Shown here piece after piece: positions 56,732 through 64,000 of a DNA stretch of 64,000 nucleotides. The number at the start of each line of letters is the position of its first letter. The stretch's first letter is position 1. The notes beneath the pieces are model-generated. The model was not told the origin of the DNA. It saw only the letters and a list, made by a program, of their open reading frames with translations, and did not search any database. This DNA is from Piscinibacter sp. (GTDB lineage Bacteria; Pseudomonadota; Gammaproteobacteria; Burkholderiales; Burkholderiaceae_C): NCBI GenBank assembly GCA_017983795.1, contig JAGOAS010000003.1:103071-167070 (forward strand). Reading direction: 5' to 3'. Position numbers and translations under genes: made by a program.

Positions 56732-57433
56732 ATGAGCCGGGTGCTGGTGGTCGAGGACGAATCGGCGATCGCCGAGCTGATCTCGCTGAACCTGCGCCAT
56801 GCGGGCTACGAGGTGGGAATCGCCGCCAGCGCCGAGCAGGCGCAGGCGGCGGTGGACGGCGTGCTGCCCGACCTCGTGCTGCTCGACTGGATGCTGCCCG
56901 GCCAGTCGGGCCTGGCGCTGGCGCGGCGCTGGCGCGGCGAGGCGCGCACGCGCGAGCTGCCCATCATCATGCTGACCGCGCGCGCCGACGAGGCCGACAA
57001 GGTGGCCGGCCTCGACGCCGGGGCCGACGACTACCTCGCCAAGCCCTTCTCCACCAACGAGCTGATGGCGCGCATCCGCGCGGTGCTGCGGCGCAAGGCG
57101 CCGGAGGCGCTGGATGCAGCCGTCGAGCTCGGTGGCCTGAAGCTCGACCCGGCGACGCGGCGCGTCAGCCGCGGCGAGGTGGAGCTCAAGCTCGGGCCGA
57201 CCGAGTTCCGCCTGCTGCACTTCCTGATGACCCACCCCGAGCGCGTGCACAGCCGCGCGCAACTGCTCGACCGCGTCTGGGGCGACCATGTCTTCATCGA
57301 GGAGCGCACGGTCGACGTGCACGTGAAACGGCTGCGCGAGGCGCTCGCGCCGGCGCAGTGCTCGCAGATGGTGGAGACGGTGCGCGGTGCCGGCTACCGG
57401 CTCACCCAGCAGGTGGTGGCGCCCTCGGCATGA
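56732..57433 (+). CDS. phoB: phosphate regulon response regulator PhoB
   Basis: A 233-residue OmpR/PhoB-family regulator. The receiver domain has the acidic pair at 8-9, phosphorylation site D52 in LLDWMLPG, the threonine in MLTARAD and lysine in AKPFSTNE. The winged-helix domain (about 130-228) includes KLGPTEFRLLHFLMTHPERVHSR and the recognition-helix region EERTVDVHVKRLRE typical of PhoB. It should bind the boxes before pstS, closing an autoregulatory loop. phoR starts within its stop codon. Confidence 0.95.
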   Translation: MSRVLVVEDESAIAELISLNLRHAGYEVGIAASAEQAQAAVDGVLPDLVLLDWMLPGQSGLALARRWRGEARTRELPIIMLTARADEADKVAGLDAGADDYLAKPFSTNELMARIRAVLRRKAPEALDAAVELGGLKLDPATRRVSRGEVELKLGPTEFRLLHFLMTHPERVHSRAQLLDRVWGDHVFIEERTVDVHVKRLREALAPAQCSQMVETVRGAGYRLTQQVVAPSA

Positions 57434-58752
57434 ACTGGTTGTTGCCGCGCCTGACAGCGGGTGTGCTGGCCATGCTGGCGGGTGGCTTCGCCGGCTTCAT
57501 GGTCTCGAACGTCGAGCACACCGTCGTCTGGCGCGTGCTCGCCGGCGGCGCCATCGGCGTGGCGCTGGCGGCCATGCTCGACACGGCGCGCGGCTACCGG
57601 CTCATCGAGTGGCTGCGCGGCAGCCAGGAGCAGCAGGCGCCGCGCGATGCCGGCTTCTGGGGCGAGCTCGGCTACCGCGTCGAGCGCTCGATCCGGCTGC
57701 GCGAGCAGGGGCTGGAGCAGGAACGGCTGCGCCTCGAGCAGTTTCTCTCCGCCATCGAGGCTTCGCCCAACGGCGTGCTGATCCTCGACGCCAGCGAGCA
57801 GATCGTCTGGTGCAACAGCGTCTCGGCCGACCACTTCGGGCTCGACCCGCAGCGCGACCGCCGTCAGCGCGTGACCAACCTGGTGCGCTCGCCGGCCTTC
57901 GTCGCCTACCTGCAGCAGCAGAGCTTCGCCGAGCCGGTGAACTTCCCGAACCCGCGCGGCGACGGCACGCTGTCGGTGCTGCTGCGGCCTTACGGCGAGG
58001 GCATGAAGCTGGTGCTGTCGCAGGACATCACCGACCGCGAGCGCAACGAGGCGATGCGGCGCGACTTCGTCGCCAACGTCTCGCACGAGATCCGCACGCC
58101 GCTCACGGTGCTGGCCGGCTTCATCGAGACCATGGGCAAGCTGCCGCTCACCGAGGTCGAGCGCGAGCGCGTGCTCGAGCTGATGACGCAGCAGGCACAG
58201 CGCATGCAGACGCTGGTGAACGATCTGTTGACGCTCGCCCAGCTGGAAGGCAGCCCGCGGCCAGCAGCCGATCGCTGGGTGGCGCTCGCGCCGCTGCTGC
58301 GGCAGGTGGAGTCGGATGCCTTGGCCTTGTCCGCCGGCCGGCACGCGATTGCGTTCGCGGACGCCGCGGGCGTCGAGCTCGCCGGCGCGCAGAGCGAGCT
58401 GCTCAGCGCCATCCACAACCTCGTCAGCAACGCGGTGCGCTACACGCCCGAGGGCGGCCGCATCACGCTCGGCTGGCAACGAGCGCCCGACGGCGGCGGC
58501 GAGCTGAGCGTCGCCGACAGCGGCGTGGGCATCGCGCGCGAGCACATTCCGCGGCTGACCGAACGCTTCTACCGCGTCGACGGCAGCCGTTCGCGCGACA
58601 CCGGTGGCACGGGGCTCGGGCTGGCGATCGTCAAGCACGTGGTGCAGCGGCATGGCGCCGAGCTGCAGATCGACAGCGAGCCGGGCAAGGGCTCGCGCTT
58701 TCGCATCGTCTTCCCCGCCGCGCGCGTGCGCGCCGAGGGCGAGCTTCGCTGA
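57430..58752 (+). CDS. phoR: phosphate regulon sensor histidine kinase PhoR
   Basis: A 440-residue membrane kinase with two closely spaced N-terminal membrane segments (about residues 8-26 and 32-52) and almost no periplasmic domain, as in PhoR. A PAS domain (about 100-205) is followed by the H box with H219 (NVSHEIRTPL). The HATPase motifs are HNLVSNAVRYTPEGG (N), DSGVGIAREH (G1) and TGLGLAIVKH (G2). Coupled to phoB by ATGA. It ends 6 bases before the convergent membrane-protein gene. Confidence 0.95.
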   Translation: MNWLLPRLTAGVLAMLAGGFAGFMVSNVEHTVVWRVLAGGAIGVALAAMLDTARGYRLIEWLRGSQEQQAPRDAGFWGELGYRVERSIRLREQGLEQERLRLEQFLSAIEASPNGVLILDASEQIVWCNSVSADHFGLDPQRDRRQRVTNLVRSPAFVAYLQQQSFAEPVNFPNPRGDGTLSVLLRPYGEGMKLVLSQDITDRERNEAMRRDFVANVSHEIRTPLTVLAGFIETMGKLPLTEVERERVLELMTQQAQRMQTLVNDLLTLAQLEGSPRPAADRWVALAPLLRQVESDALALSAGRHAIAFADAAGVELAGAQSELLSAIHNLVSNAVRYTPEGGRITLGWQRAPDGGGELSVADSGVGIAREHIPRLTERFYRVDGSRSRDTGGTGLGLAIVKHVVQRHGAELQIDSEPGKGSRFRIVFPAARVRAEGELR

Positions 58753-58758
58753 GCCGCG

Positions 58759-60480
58759 TCAGCGCGCCGGCTGAACCAGGTCAGCGCGCCGGTAGACCAG
58801 CGTGAAGTCGTTGCGGTCGGTCGGGCGCTGCACCCGCGCCACCGGCTTCCAGCCTTCGATCTGCGGCATGCCCGGCCGCTCGTTGCCCGCCACGATGAGG
58901 AACTCGCAGGGGCTGGTCGCGGCCGGCGTGATGGCGTCGACCCGGTAGCGGCCCATCGCCTCGAGTGCGGCCAGCAGCGCGCGCGGCATCTGCGGCGCGG
59001 CGATGCAGGCATCGCGCGGCACCAGCTCGGCGATGCGCACCAGCAGCGGCCGGTAGCTGCGCGCGTGGTCGAGCAGCGGCAGCCACAGCGTCATCAGCAG
59101 CAGCCAGCACATGGCCACGCCGCCGGCCGGCAGCACCAGGCTCTTCCACAGCGGATGGCGGTGCCGCCCGGTGCGCCAGCGCACCAGCCACACCCAGGCC
59201 AGCGTGCCGGCGATGGCGATGGCCAGCGCGAAGGCCGAGAAGCTCGGGTGGAACTCCGGCGCCAGGCGCACCACGTTGGCCGCCGGCTTGGCCGGCGCGC
59301 CGGTCTGCATCGCGGCGTAGATGACCCAGATCGCCAGCGCACACAGGCTGAAGAAGAATACCGAGAACCAGTCGATCGCCGCCGAGGCGCTGCGCTGCAG
59401 GGTCGGCAGCGCGAAGGCGGCCAGCACGGCCAGCGAGGGCACGCCCAGCATCAGCGCGCGATCCGAGCCGCCCATCGCGAGGCAGGCGCCGATGGCGCTC
59501 AGCGTGATGCCCAGCGGCACGGCGATGTGCCGGTGCAGCAGGTGGCCGCGCCAGCGCCACAGCGTCCACAGCGCGAGCGGCCAGGCTGGCCAGCCGAACC
59601 ACAGCAGCAGGCGCGCCGTGGTGAGCGGGTTCAGCCCGGCCAGGCCGGCGACGCGCCAGGCCCAGGCCGACAGGGCCGTGCCCAGCGCCAGCGCGATGAC
59701 GCCGGCCGCCGCGATCCACCAGGCCGTGCGCCGCACCTGCGCATAGGCCGAGCGGCCGCAGATCGCCGTGCCCACGATCGCCAGCACGGTGGCGATCGCC
59801 GGTGCGCCGCTCGCGGCCATCAGCGGCAGCGAGAGCAGCGCCGCAACGCGCGAACGGCTGCGCCGGAACGGCGCGGCGGCGAGCGCGTAGAGGAACATCG
59901 AGGCCCCGGTGAGCTGCACGAGCTCGGGCGTCGTCTCGTGGCCCAGCTGCAGCAGGCCGAGCGTGGCCATCACGGCCAGCAGCGCACCGTCGGCGATCGC
60001 ACGCGCGTAGTCGACCGGCGTCGCCTCGCCGCCGAAGGCGAAGGGCAGGGGCTGGGCGGCCTCGGTGCGCGCGAGGTGGTAGCTGGCGTACCAGGTGAGC
60101 ATCAGCACGGCCACCAGCAGCAGCGCGAAGGGAATGCGCGCGGCCAGCGCGGCATCCAGCCAGGGCAGGGCCTTGATGAACAGCGCGCCGAGCCAGTAGG
60201 GCGCCAGCGCTCCGTCGGCGGGCAGGCCGGCCAGCGCCGGCGAGAACCAGCCGGCGCGGCCCTCGGCGATCGCCGCCATGTGGCCGAAGGCCGCCACGTC
60301 GGCGTTCTTCCACGGGTCGCGGCCGAACACACCCGGCATCACGTAGGCCGCGCAGAACAGCAGCAGCGCCAGCCGCGGCAGCCGCTGTGCGGCGCGCTGG
60401 GTGACGAGGGCAGGGTTCGGCGAGTTCAACGGCGGCGGGCCTGGGAGACGGGCAATGATGCAGCAGAAATGCCGCGGCAA
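58759..60480 (-). CDS. multi-spanning membrane protein, ArnT/PMT-like glycosyltransferase family
   Basis: A protein of up to 573 residues with about twelve hydrophobic segments and a soluble C-terminal part (about residues 480-573). The early periplasmic motif FGRDPWKNADVAAFG resembles the (R/D)-acidic loop of ArnT-type lipid-linked sugar transferases, but the usual glutamate is replaced by alanine/aspartate neighbours, so activity is uncertain. The start is unclear: a TTG at 60480 gives the longest frame and a TTG at 60429 is possible. Neither has a ribosome-binding site. It lies between phoR and rpmE2 without obvious partner genes. Related uncharacterised proteins occur in Burkholderiales. 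Confidence 0.6.
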   Translation of the reverse strand: MPRHFCCIIARLPGPPPLNSPNPALVTQRAAQRLPRLALLLFCAAYVMPGVFGRDPWKNADVAAFGHMAAIAEGRAGWFSPALAGLPADGALAPYWLGALFIKALPWLDAALAARIPFALLLVAVLMLTWYASYHLARTEAAQPLPFAFGGEATPVDYARAIADGALLAVMATLGLLQLGHETTPELVQLTGASMFLYALAAAPFRRSRSRVAALLSLPLMAASGAPAIATVLAIVGTAICGRSAYAQVRRTAWWIAAAGVIALALGTALSAWAWRVAGLAGLNPLTTARLLLWFGWPAWPLALWTLWRWRGHLLHRHIAVPLGITLSAIGACLAMGGSDRALMLGVPSLAVLAAFALPTLQRSASAAIDWFSVFFFSLCALAIWVIYAAMQTGAPAKPAANVVRLAPEFHPSFSAFALAIAIAGTLAWVWLVRWRTGRHRHPLWKSLVLPAGGVAMCWLLLMTLWLPLLDHARSYRPLLVRIAELVPRDACIAAPQMPRALLAALEAMGRYRVDAITPAATSPCEFLIVAGNERPGMPQIEGWKPVARVQRPTDRNDFTLVYRRADLVQPAR

Positions 60481-60482
60481 CG

Positions 60483-60505
60483 AAAAAGGCAGCCGAAGCT
60501 GCCTT
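60483..60505 (-). terminator. Rho-independent terminator of rpmE2
   Basis: On the minus strand GGCAGC-TTCG-GCTGCC, extended by A-T pairs, is followed directly by TTTTTCG. It is a compact tetraloop hairpin with a T run, 24 bases after the rpmE2 stop. It overlaps the possible TTG start region of the membrane-protein gene on the same strand. Confidence 0.88.
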
Positions 60506-60528
60506 GATCGTCAAGCACGCGAAGCGGT

Positions 60529-60783
60529 TTACTTCTTCAGGTGCGCGAACTTGTTGCGGAACTTCTCGACGCGGCCGCCAAGCGAGTCCACGCTCTTCTG
60601 CGTGCCGGTGTAGAACGGGTGCGATTCGCTGGTGGTTTCCAGCTTCATCAGCGGCAGCTCGCGGCCGTCTTCCATCTTGATGGTTTCCTTCGTCTGCACG
60701 GTCGAGCGCGTGACGAACTTGAAACCGTTGGACAGATCCACGAAGCAGACTTCGCGGTAGCTGGGGTGGATGCCTTCTTTCAT
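60529..60783 (-). CDS. rpmE2: 50S ribosomal protein L31 type B
   Basis: An 84-residue L31 of type B. Sequence starts [18 protein letters not shown] and contains the conserved [10 protein letters not shown] and RVEKFRNKF segments. The CxxC zinc ligands of type A L31 are absent, so this is the zinc-independent form. It sits directly downstream of rho, a common arrangement in betaproteobacteria, but has its own promoter-like TATACT and a perfect palindrome upstream. Confidence 0.96.
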   Translation of the reverse strand: MKEGIHPSYREVCFVDLSNGFKFVTRSTVQTKETIKMEDGRELPLMKLETTSESHPFYTGTQKSVDSLGGRVEKFRNKFAHLKK

Positions 60784-60859
60784 GTCTTGCCTCTCGAGCG
60801 GCTGATTCGGGAGCCACGCCGACCCATTCGGCGCACTTTCCGACGCTGGAAAACCGCGA

Positions 60860-60881
60860 AGTATAACTGATCGGCCGATCA
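60860..60881 (-). promoter_or_regulatory. rpmE2 promoter candidate with perfect palindrome
   Basis: TATACT on the minus strand (60865-60860) lies 76 bases upstream of the rpmE2 ATG. Just upstream, TGATCGG/CCGATCA (60881-60868) is a perfect 14-base palindrome that includes the rho stop codon and would occupy the spacer and -35 region. It could be an operator, or simply a processed 3' structure of rho. Confidence 0.45.
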
Positions 60882-62141
60882 GCCCCCGCGCCGCATCATG
60901 TCGAAGAAGTCCAGGTTGTTCTTCGACTGCTTCATCTTGTCGAGGATGAACTCCATCGCCTCGATCTCGTCCATGTTGTAGAGCAGCTTGCGCAGGATCC
61001 AGGTCTTCTGCAGGATCTCCGGCTTGAGCAGCAGCTCCTCGCGGCGCGTGCCCGACTTGTTGATCAGGATCGAGGGGTAGACGCGCTTCTCGGCCATGCG
61101 GCGATCGAGGTGGATCTCGCAGTTGCCGGTGCCCTTGAACTCCTCGTAGATCACCTCGTCCATGCGGCTGCCGGTGTCGATCAGCGCGGTGCCGATGATG
61201 GTGAGAGACCCGCCTTCCTCGACGTTGCGCGCCGCGCCGAAGAAGCGCTTGGGGCGCTGCAGCGCGTTGGCATCGACGCCGCCGGTCAGCACCTTGCCGG
61301 AGCTCGGCAGCACGTTGTTGTAGGCGCGCGCGAGGCGGGTGATGGAGTCGAGCAGGATCACCACGTCCTTCTTCAGCTCCACGAGGCGCTTGGCGCGCTC
61401 GATCACCATCTCGGCCACCTGCACGTGGCGGGCGGCCGGCTCGTCGAAGGTCGAGCTGATGACCTCGCCGCGCACCGTGCGCACCATCTCGGTCACTTCC
61501 TCGGGGCGCTCGTCGACGAGCAGCACGATCAGGTAGACGTCCGGGTGGTTGGCGACGATCGCGTGCGCGATGTTCTGCATCATCACCGTCTTGCCGGTCT
61601 TGGGCTGGGCGACGAGCAGCGCGCGCTGGCCTTTGCCGATGGGCGCGATCAGGTCGATGATGCGCCCGGTGATGTTCTCTTCCGACTTGATCTCGCGCTC
61701 GAGCTTGAACTGCTCTTTCGGGAAGAGCGGCGTCAAGTTCTCGAACATGATCTTGTGCTTGCTCTCCTCCGGGGTCAGGCCGTTGACGCGGTCGACCTTG
61801 ACGAGCGCGAAGTAGCGCTCGCCGTCCTTCGGAACCCGCACTTCGCCCTCGATGGCGTCACCGGTGTGCAGGTTGAAGCGGCGGATCTGGCTCGGGCTGA
61901 GGTAGATGTCGTCGGTCGACGCCATGTAGCTCGTGTCCGGCGAGCGCAGGAAGCCGAAGCCGTCGGGCAGTACCTCGAGCACGCCGTCGCCGAATACCTG
62001 CTCGCCGCCCTTGGCGCGCTTCTTCATGATCGCGAACATCAGCTCCTGCTTGCGCATGCGAGCGACGTTCTCGATCTCCAGGCCTTCGCCCATCTTGATG
62101 AGCTCGGAGACGTGGAGCGCTTTCAGTTCGGAAAGATGCAT
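60879..62141 (-). CDS. rho: transcription termination factor Rho
   Basis: A 420-residue hexameric RNA helicase that ends transcription of untranslated RNA. The N-terminal RNA-binding domain (about residues 1-130) includes [11 protein letters not shown] and [12 protein letters not shown]. The ATPase core has the P-loop AQPKTGKT, Walker [17 protein letters not shown], the Q-loop ([10 protein letters not shown]) and the R-loop/Arg finger region ending in [13 protein letters not shown]. Length matches E. coli Rho (419). trxA lies upstream; a leader of about 160 bases and a strong promoter overlapping the trxA stop precede it. Confidence 0.97.
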   Translation of the reverse strand: MHLSELKALHVSELIKMGEGLEIENVARMRKQELMFAIMKKRAKGGEQVFGDGVLEVLPDGFGFLRSPDTSYMASTDDIYLSPSQIRRFNLHTGDAIEGEVRVPKDGERYFALVKVDRVNGLTPEESKHKIMFENLTPLFPKEQFKLEREIKSEENITGRIIDLIAPIGKGQRALLVAQPKTGKTVMMQNIAHAIVANHPDVYLIVLLVDERPEEVTEMVRTVRGEVISSTFDEPAARHVQVAEMVIERAKRLVELKKDVVILLDSITRLARAYNNVLPSSGKVLTGGVDANALQRPKRFFGAARNVEEGGSLTIIGTALIDTGSRMDEVIYEEFKGTGNCEIHLDRRMAEKRVYPSILINKSGTRREELLLKPEILQKTWILRKLLYNMDEIEAMEFILDKMKQSKNNLDFFDMMRRGG

Positions 62142-62306
62142 GGAGGAACACCCTGGGGTGGAGCCGGGCGGCGCGCGATGGCGCCAAGGCGGAAATGCAC
62201 TACTTGGGAGTGGGGGCCGGATCCACGCGAGGCTGCGTGGCGGCGGATCTTCCGCTGGGTCGCCCGGCTGCTCGTGGCAGCGGGGGCGGCTCAGCTATTG
62301 GAGGAG

Positions 62307-62337
62307 ATTATAGATGACCGTCGAGGAAGGCCGTCAA
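62307..62337 (-). promoter_or_regulatory. rho promoter within the end of trxA
   Basis: On the minus strand TTGACG (62337-62332) and a perfect TATAAT (62312-62307) are separated by 19 bases. Both lie inside trxA: the -10 uses the TAA stop codon of trxA. Transcription from near 62300 would produce a rho leader of roughly 160 bases, long enough for the autogenous attenuation known for E. coli rho. Confidence 0.65.
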
Positions 62338-62637
62338 TTGGGCCTTGGACAGCGCGCCGACCTTGGTCGCGGCGTGCTGGCCGTCCTTGAACAGCATCAG
62401 CGTCGGGATGCCGCGGATGCCGAACTTGGCCGGGGTGACGTTGTTCTCGTCGACGTTCATCTTCACGACCTGCAGGCGGCCGTTGTAGTCCTTCGAGACC
62501 TCGTCGAGGATGGGCGCGATCATCTTGCACGGGCCGCACCACTCGGCCCAGTAGTCGACCAGCACCGGCTTGTCGGACTTCAGCACGTCGGTATCGAACG
62601 ACGCATCGGAGATGTGTTTGATCAGCTCGCTGCTCAT
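62308..62637 (-). CDS. trxA: thioredoxin
   Basis: A 109-residue thioredoxin 1 with active site WCGPC (C34 and C37), the preceding conserved DYWAE, and the cis-proline loop [11 protein letters not shown] (about residues 73-83). It reduces cytoplasmic disulfides, for example in ribonucleotide reductase and PAPS reductase. The ATG at 62637 follows GAGGAC and gives the standard N-terminus. A longer upstream frame overlaps the divergent gene and is rejected. It precedes rho, a conserved order. Confidence 0.97.
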   Translation of the reverse strand: MSSELIKHISDASFDTDVLKSDKPVLVDYWAEWCGPCKMIAPILDEVSKDYNGRLQVVKMNVDENNVTPAKFGIRGIPTLMLFKDGQHAATKVGALSKAQLTAFLDGHL

Positions 62638-62737
62638 GGCTTGTCCTCGGGAGAATGCCTCGTGCGCAGATGACGAGGCACAATGATTCTGACACAAAGC
62701 CCCCCCGTGGCGCCGGCCGCGGCACCCCGTCCTGCCT

Positions 62738-64000
62738 ATGGCCGCGATAGCGCGACTCCCCTTGAACGCCGCGGGCGATGCCGCCTGGGATGCGCTCGCT
62801 GCCCGAGTCTCGCAATGGCGTGAGCAGGAAGGCATCGAACTGCGCGATGCGGTCGTGCTGCTGCCCTTCGGTGCGCTGCTCGCGCCGGCACGGGCGGCCT
62901 TCGCGCGCCGCGGCGGCTGGCCGCCACGCATCGAGACGACACGCACGCTGGCCGCCTCGCTCGGCCCGGCCGAGGCGGTAGCGCCGCAGTCATTGAGCTT
63001 CGACGTGCCGGCCGACCGCCTCGTTGCCGCACGCCTGCTGCGCGCTCAGGCGCTCGGCCAGGCGCTGGCGCGGCGTGACCCGCGCCGCTTCGAGCGCGCC
63101 GTCGGCGCGCTGGTCGAAAGTGCGCAGGCGTTCGCGCGCGCTGCGCAGGCACGTGCGCCGCAGCGGCGCGAGGCCTGGTGGGCCGAAGCGCGCGCGCTTC
63201 TCGCGCCGACCTCGGGGCCGGGCACGCAGCAGCGCTGGCTGGCGCGCATCGCGCTCGAGTGGGCGGCCGCGACGGGCGAGGCGCCCACCGACCGCCTGTT
63301 CGCGCTGCGCCCTTCGGCCTGGATCGTCGTGCAGGCCGGCGGGGCCGATGAGCTGGCGCAAGCGCTGCTGGCCGAAGCCCCGGCGGGCGTGCGCTGCCTG
63401 ATCATCGATGCCGATGCCGCCCTGACCGAGACGCCGCGTGCCGCGCCGGCCCTGGCGCGCTGCGACGACGTCGAGCAGGAAGCGCAGCGCAGCGCCGCGC
63501 AGGTGCTGGCCCACCTGGAGCGCGGCGAATCGCCGGTGGCGCTGGTGGGGCTGGACCGCCAGCGCGTGCGGCGCGTGCGTGCGCTGCTCGAGCGGCAGAA
63601 CGTGCCGCTGGCCGACGAGACGGGCTGGACGCTCTCGACCACCCGCGCCGCCGCCCTGGTGATGAGCTTGCTGCGCAGCGCTTCGCCGCATGCATCCAGC
63701 GACAGCCTGTTCGACTGGCTCAAGGCGCTGCGCGAGTGGCCCGGCGACGCTGGGTTCGACGATCGGGTGCGCGAACTCGAGCGCCAGTGCCGGCGCCGTG
63801 GCGTCGCGCGCGTCGCTCGCATCGCGGCGCTCGAGCTCGACGACAAATTGGAAACCTTCTTCGCCCAGCTCGAAGCGGTGCTGGCGCGTTTGCGCTCGGC
63901 ACCGCGCTCGGTGGCCGAGTGGCTGGCCGCGCTGCGCGATGCGCTGGTCGCGTGTGGCGGCTGGGAGGCGCTGTGCGGCGACGAGGCTGGCCGCGCGGTG
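62738..64000 (+). CDS. AddB-like/PD-(D/E)XK nuclease family DNA repair protein (partial, 3' end outside window)
   Basis: An open frame of 421 codons runs from the ATG at 62738 to the window edge without a stop. The protein starts [20 protein letters not shown] and is Ala/Arg/Leu-rich. The helicase-like part has [21 protein letters not shown], a LIIDADAAL strand and a block resembling the inactivated UvrD-like domain of AddB proteins ([33 protein letters not shown] region). The C-terminal nuclease, which would settle the call, lies beyond the window. It is divergent from trxA by 100 bases. In-frame stops just upstream (62684, 62690) leave 62738 as the only ATG. Confidence 0.55.
   Translation, partial: MAAIARLPLNAAGDAAWDALAARVSQWREQEGIELRDAVVLLPFGALLAPARAAFARRGGWPPRIETTRTLAASLGPAEAVAPQSLSFDVPADRLVAARLLRAQALGQALARRDPRRFERAVGALVESAQAFARAAQARAPQRREAWWAEARALLAPTSGPGTQQRWLARIALEWAAATGEAPTDRLFALRPSAWIVVQAGGADELAQALLAEAPAGVRCLIIDADAALTETPRAAPALARCDDVEQEAQRSAAQVLAHLERGESPVALVGLDRQRVRRVRALLERQNVPLADETGWTLSTTRAAALVMSLLRSASPHASSDSLFDWLKALREWPGDAGFDDRVRELERQCRRRGVARVARIAALELDDKLETFFAQLEAVLARLRSAPRSVAEWLAALRDALVACGGWEALCGDEAGRAV

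Overview
This window is about 64 kb of very GC-rich (estimated by eye at around 70%), densely coding DNA of ordinary bacterial chromosome character. The gene content and order point to a betaproteobacterium of the order Burkholderiales, most like the Rubrivivax/Leptothrix/Methylibium group. The pointers are the yhbY-rlmE-ftsH-folP-glmM and trxA-rho-rpmE2 blocks, gcvTHP followed by sdaA behind a tandem glycine riboswitch, a gtsABCD-type sugar transporter with its own two-component system, the C-terminal-Cache chemoreceptor, and short extragenic palindromes. I found no transposase, integrase, phage gene, CRISPR array, rRNA or tRNA. This is core chromosome with small signs of decay and repeat insertion.

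Layout. 1-6.6 kb: a partial DUF2069 gene, yihY, a PAS-PAS-GGDEF diguanylate cyclase with an alpha/beta hydrolase, metY, a CBS-domain protein and aroC. 6.6-15.6 kb: two chemoreceptor genes, each behind a sigma-28-like flagellar promoter, flanking an RND efflux adaptor and pump. 15.6-21.3 kb: the cytochrome c maturation operon ccmABCDEFGH. 21.3-25.2 kb: a nitronate monooxygenase and a TldE/TldD-like pair. 25.3-31.8 kb: a CUT1 sugar ABC transporter close to GtsABCD, with a TctD/TctE-like two-component system upstream. Both promoter regions carry a GTTAAW-N5-GTTAAW direct repeat. 31.8-32.2 kb: an NTF2-like pseudogene and palindromic repeats. 32.2-38.4 kb: riboswitch-gcvT-gcvH-gcvP-sdaA, a glycine/serine catabolic operon.

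38.4-47.2 kb: rlmD, a Bax-inhibitor-1-like membrane protein, a GlcG-like protein, carA-carB, greA, a DUF4149 membrane protein and yhbY. 47.2-52.2 kb: rlmE, ftsH, folP, glmM. 52.2-58.8 kb: a complete phosphate module pstSCAB-phoU-phoB-phoR behind two adjacent Pho boxes. 58.8-64 kb: an ArnT/PMT-like membrane protein, rpmE2, rho, trxA and the start of an AddB-like repair gene that runs off the window.

The genes form linked functional units: heme attachment to c-type cytochromes, glycine breakdown sensed by RNA, phosphate uptake with its sensor, sugar uptake with its probable sensor, and rRNA/transcription housekeeping. I did not find a clearly undescribed multi-gene system. The most useful observations are regulatory: paired flagellar promoters on the chemoreceptors, a shared repeat linking the two-component system to the gts operon, bidirectional and leaderless-type promoters (yhbY/rlmE, aroC, rlmD, yihY), a rho promoter embedded in the trxA stop codon, and a structured carA leader.
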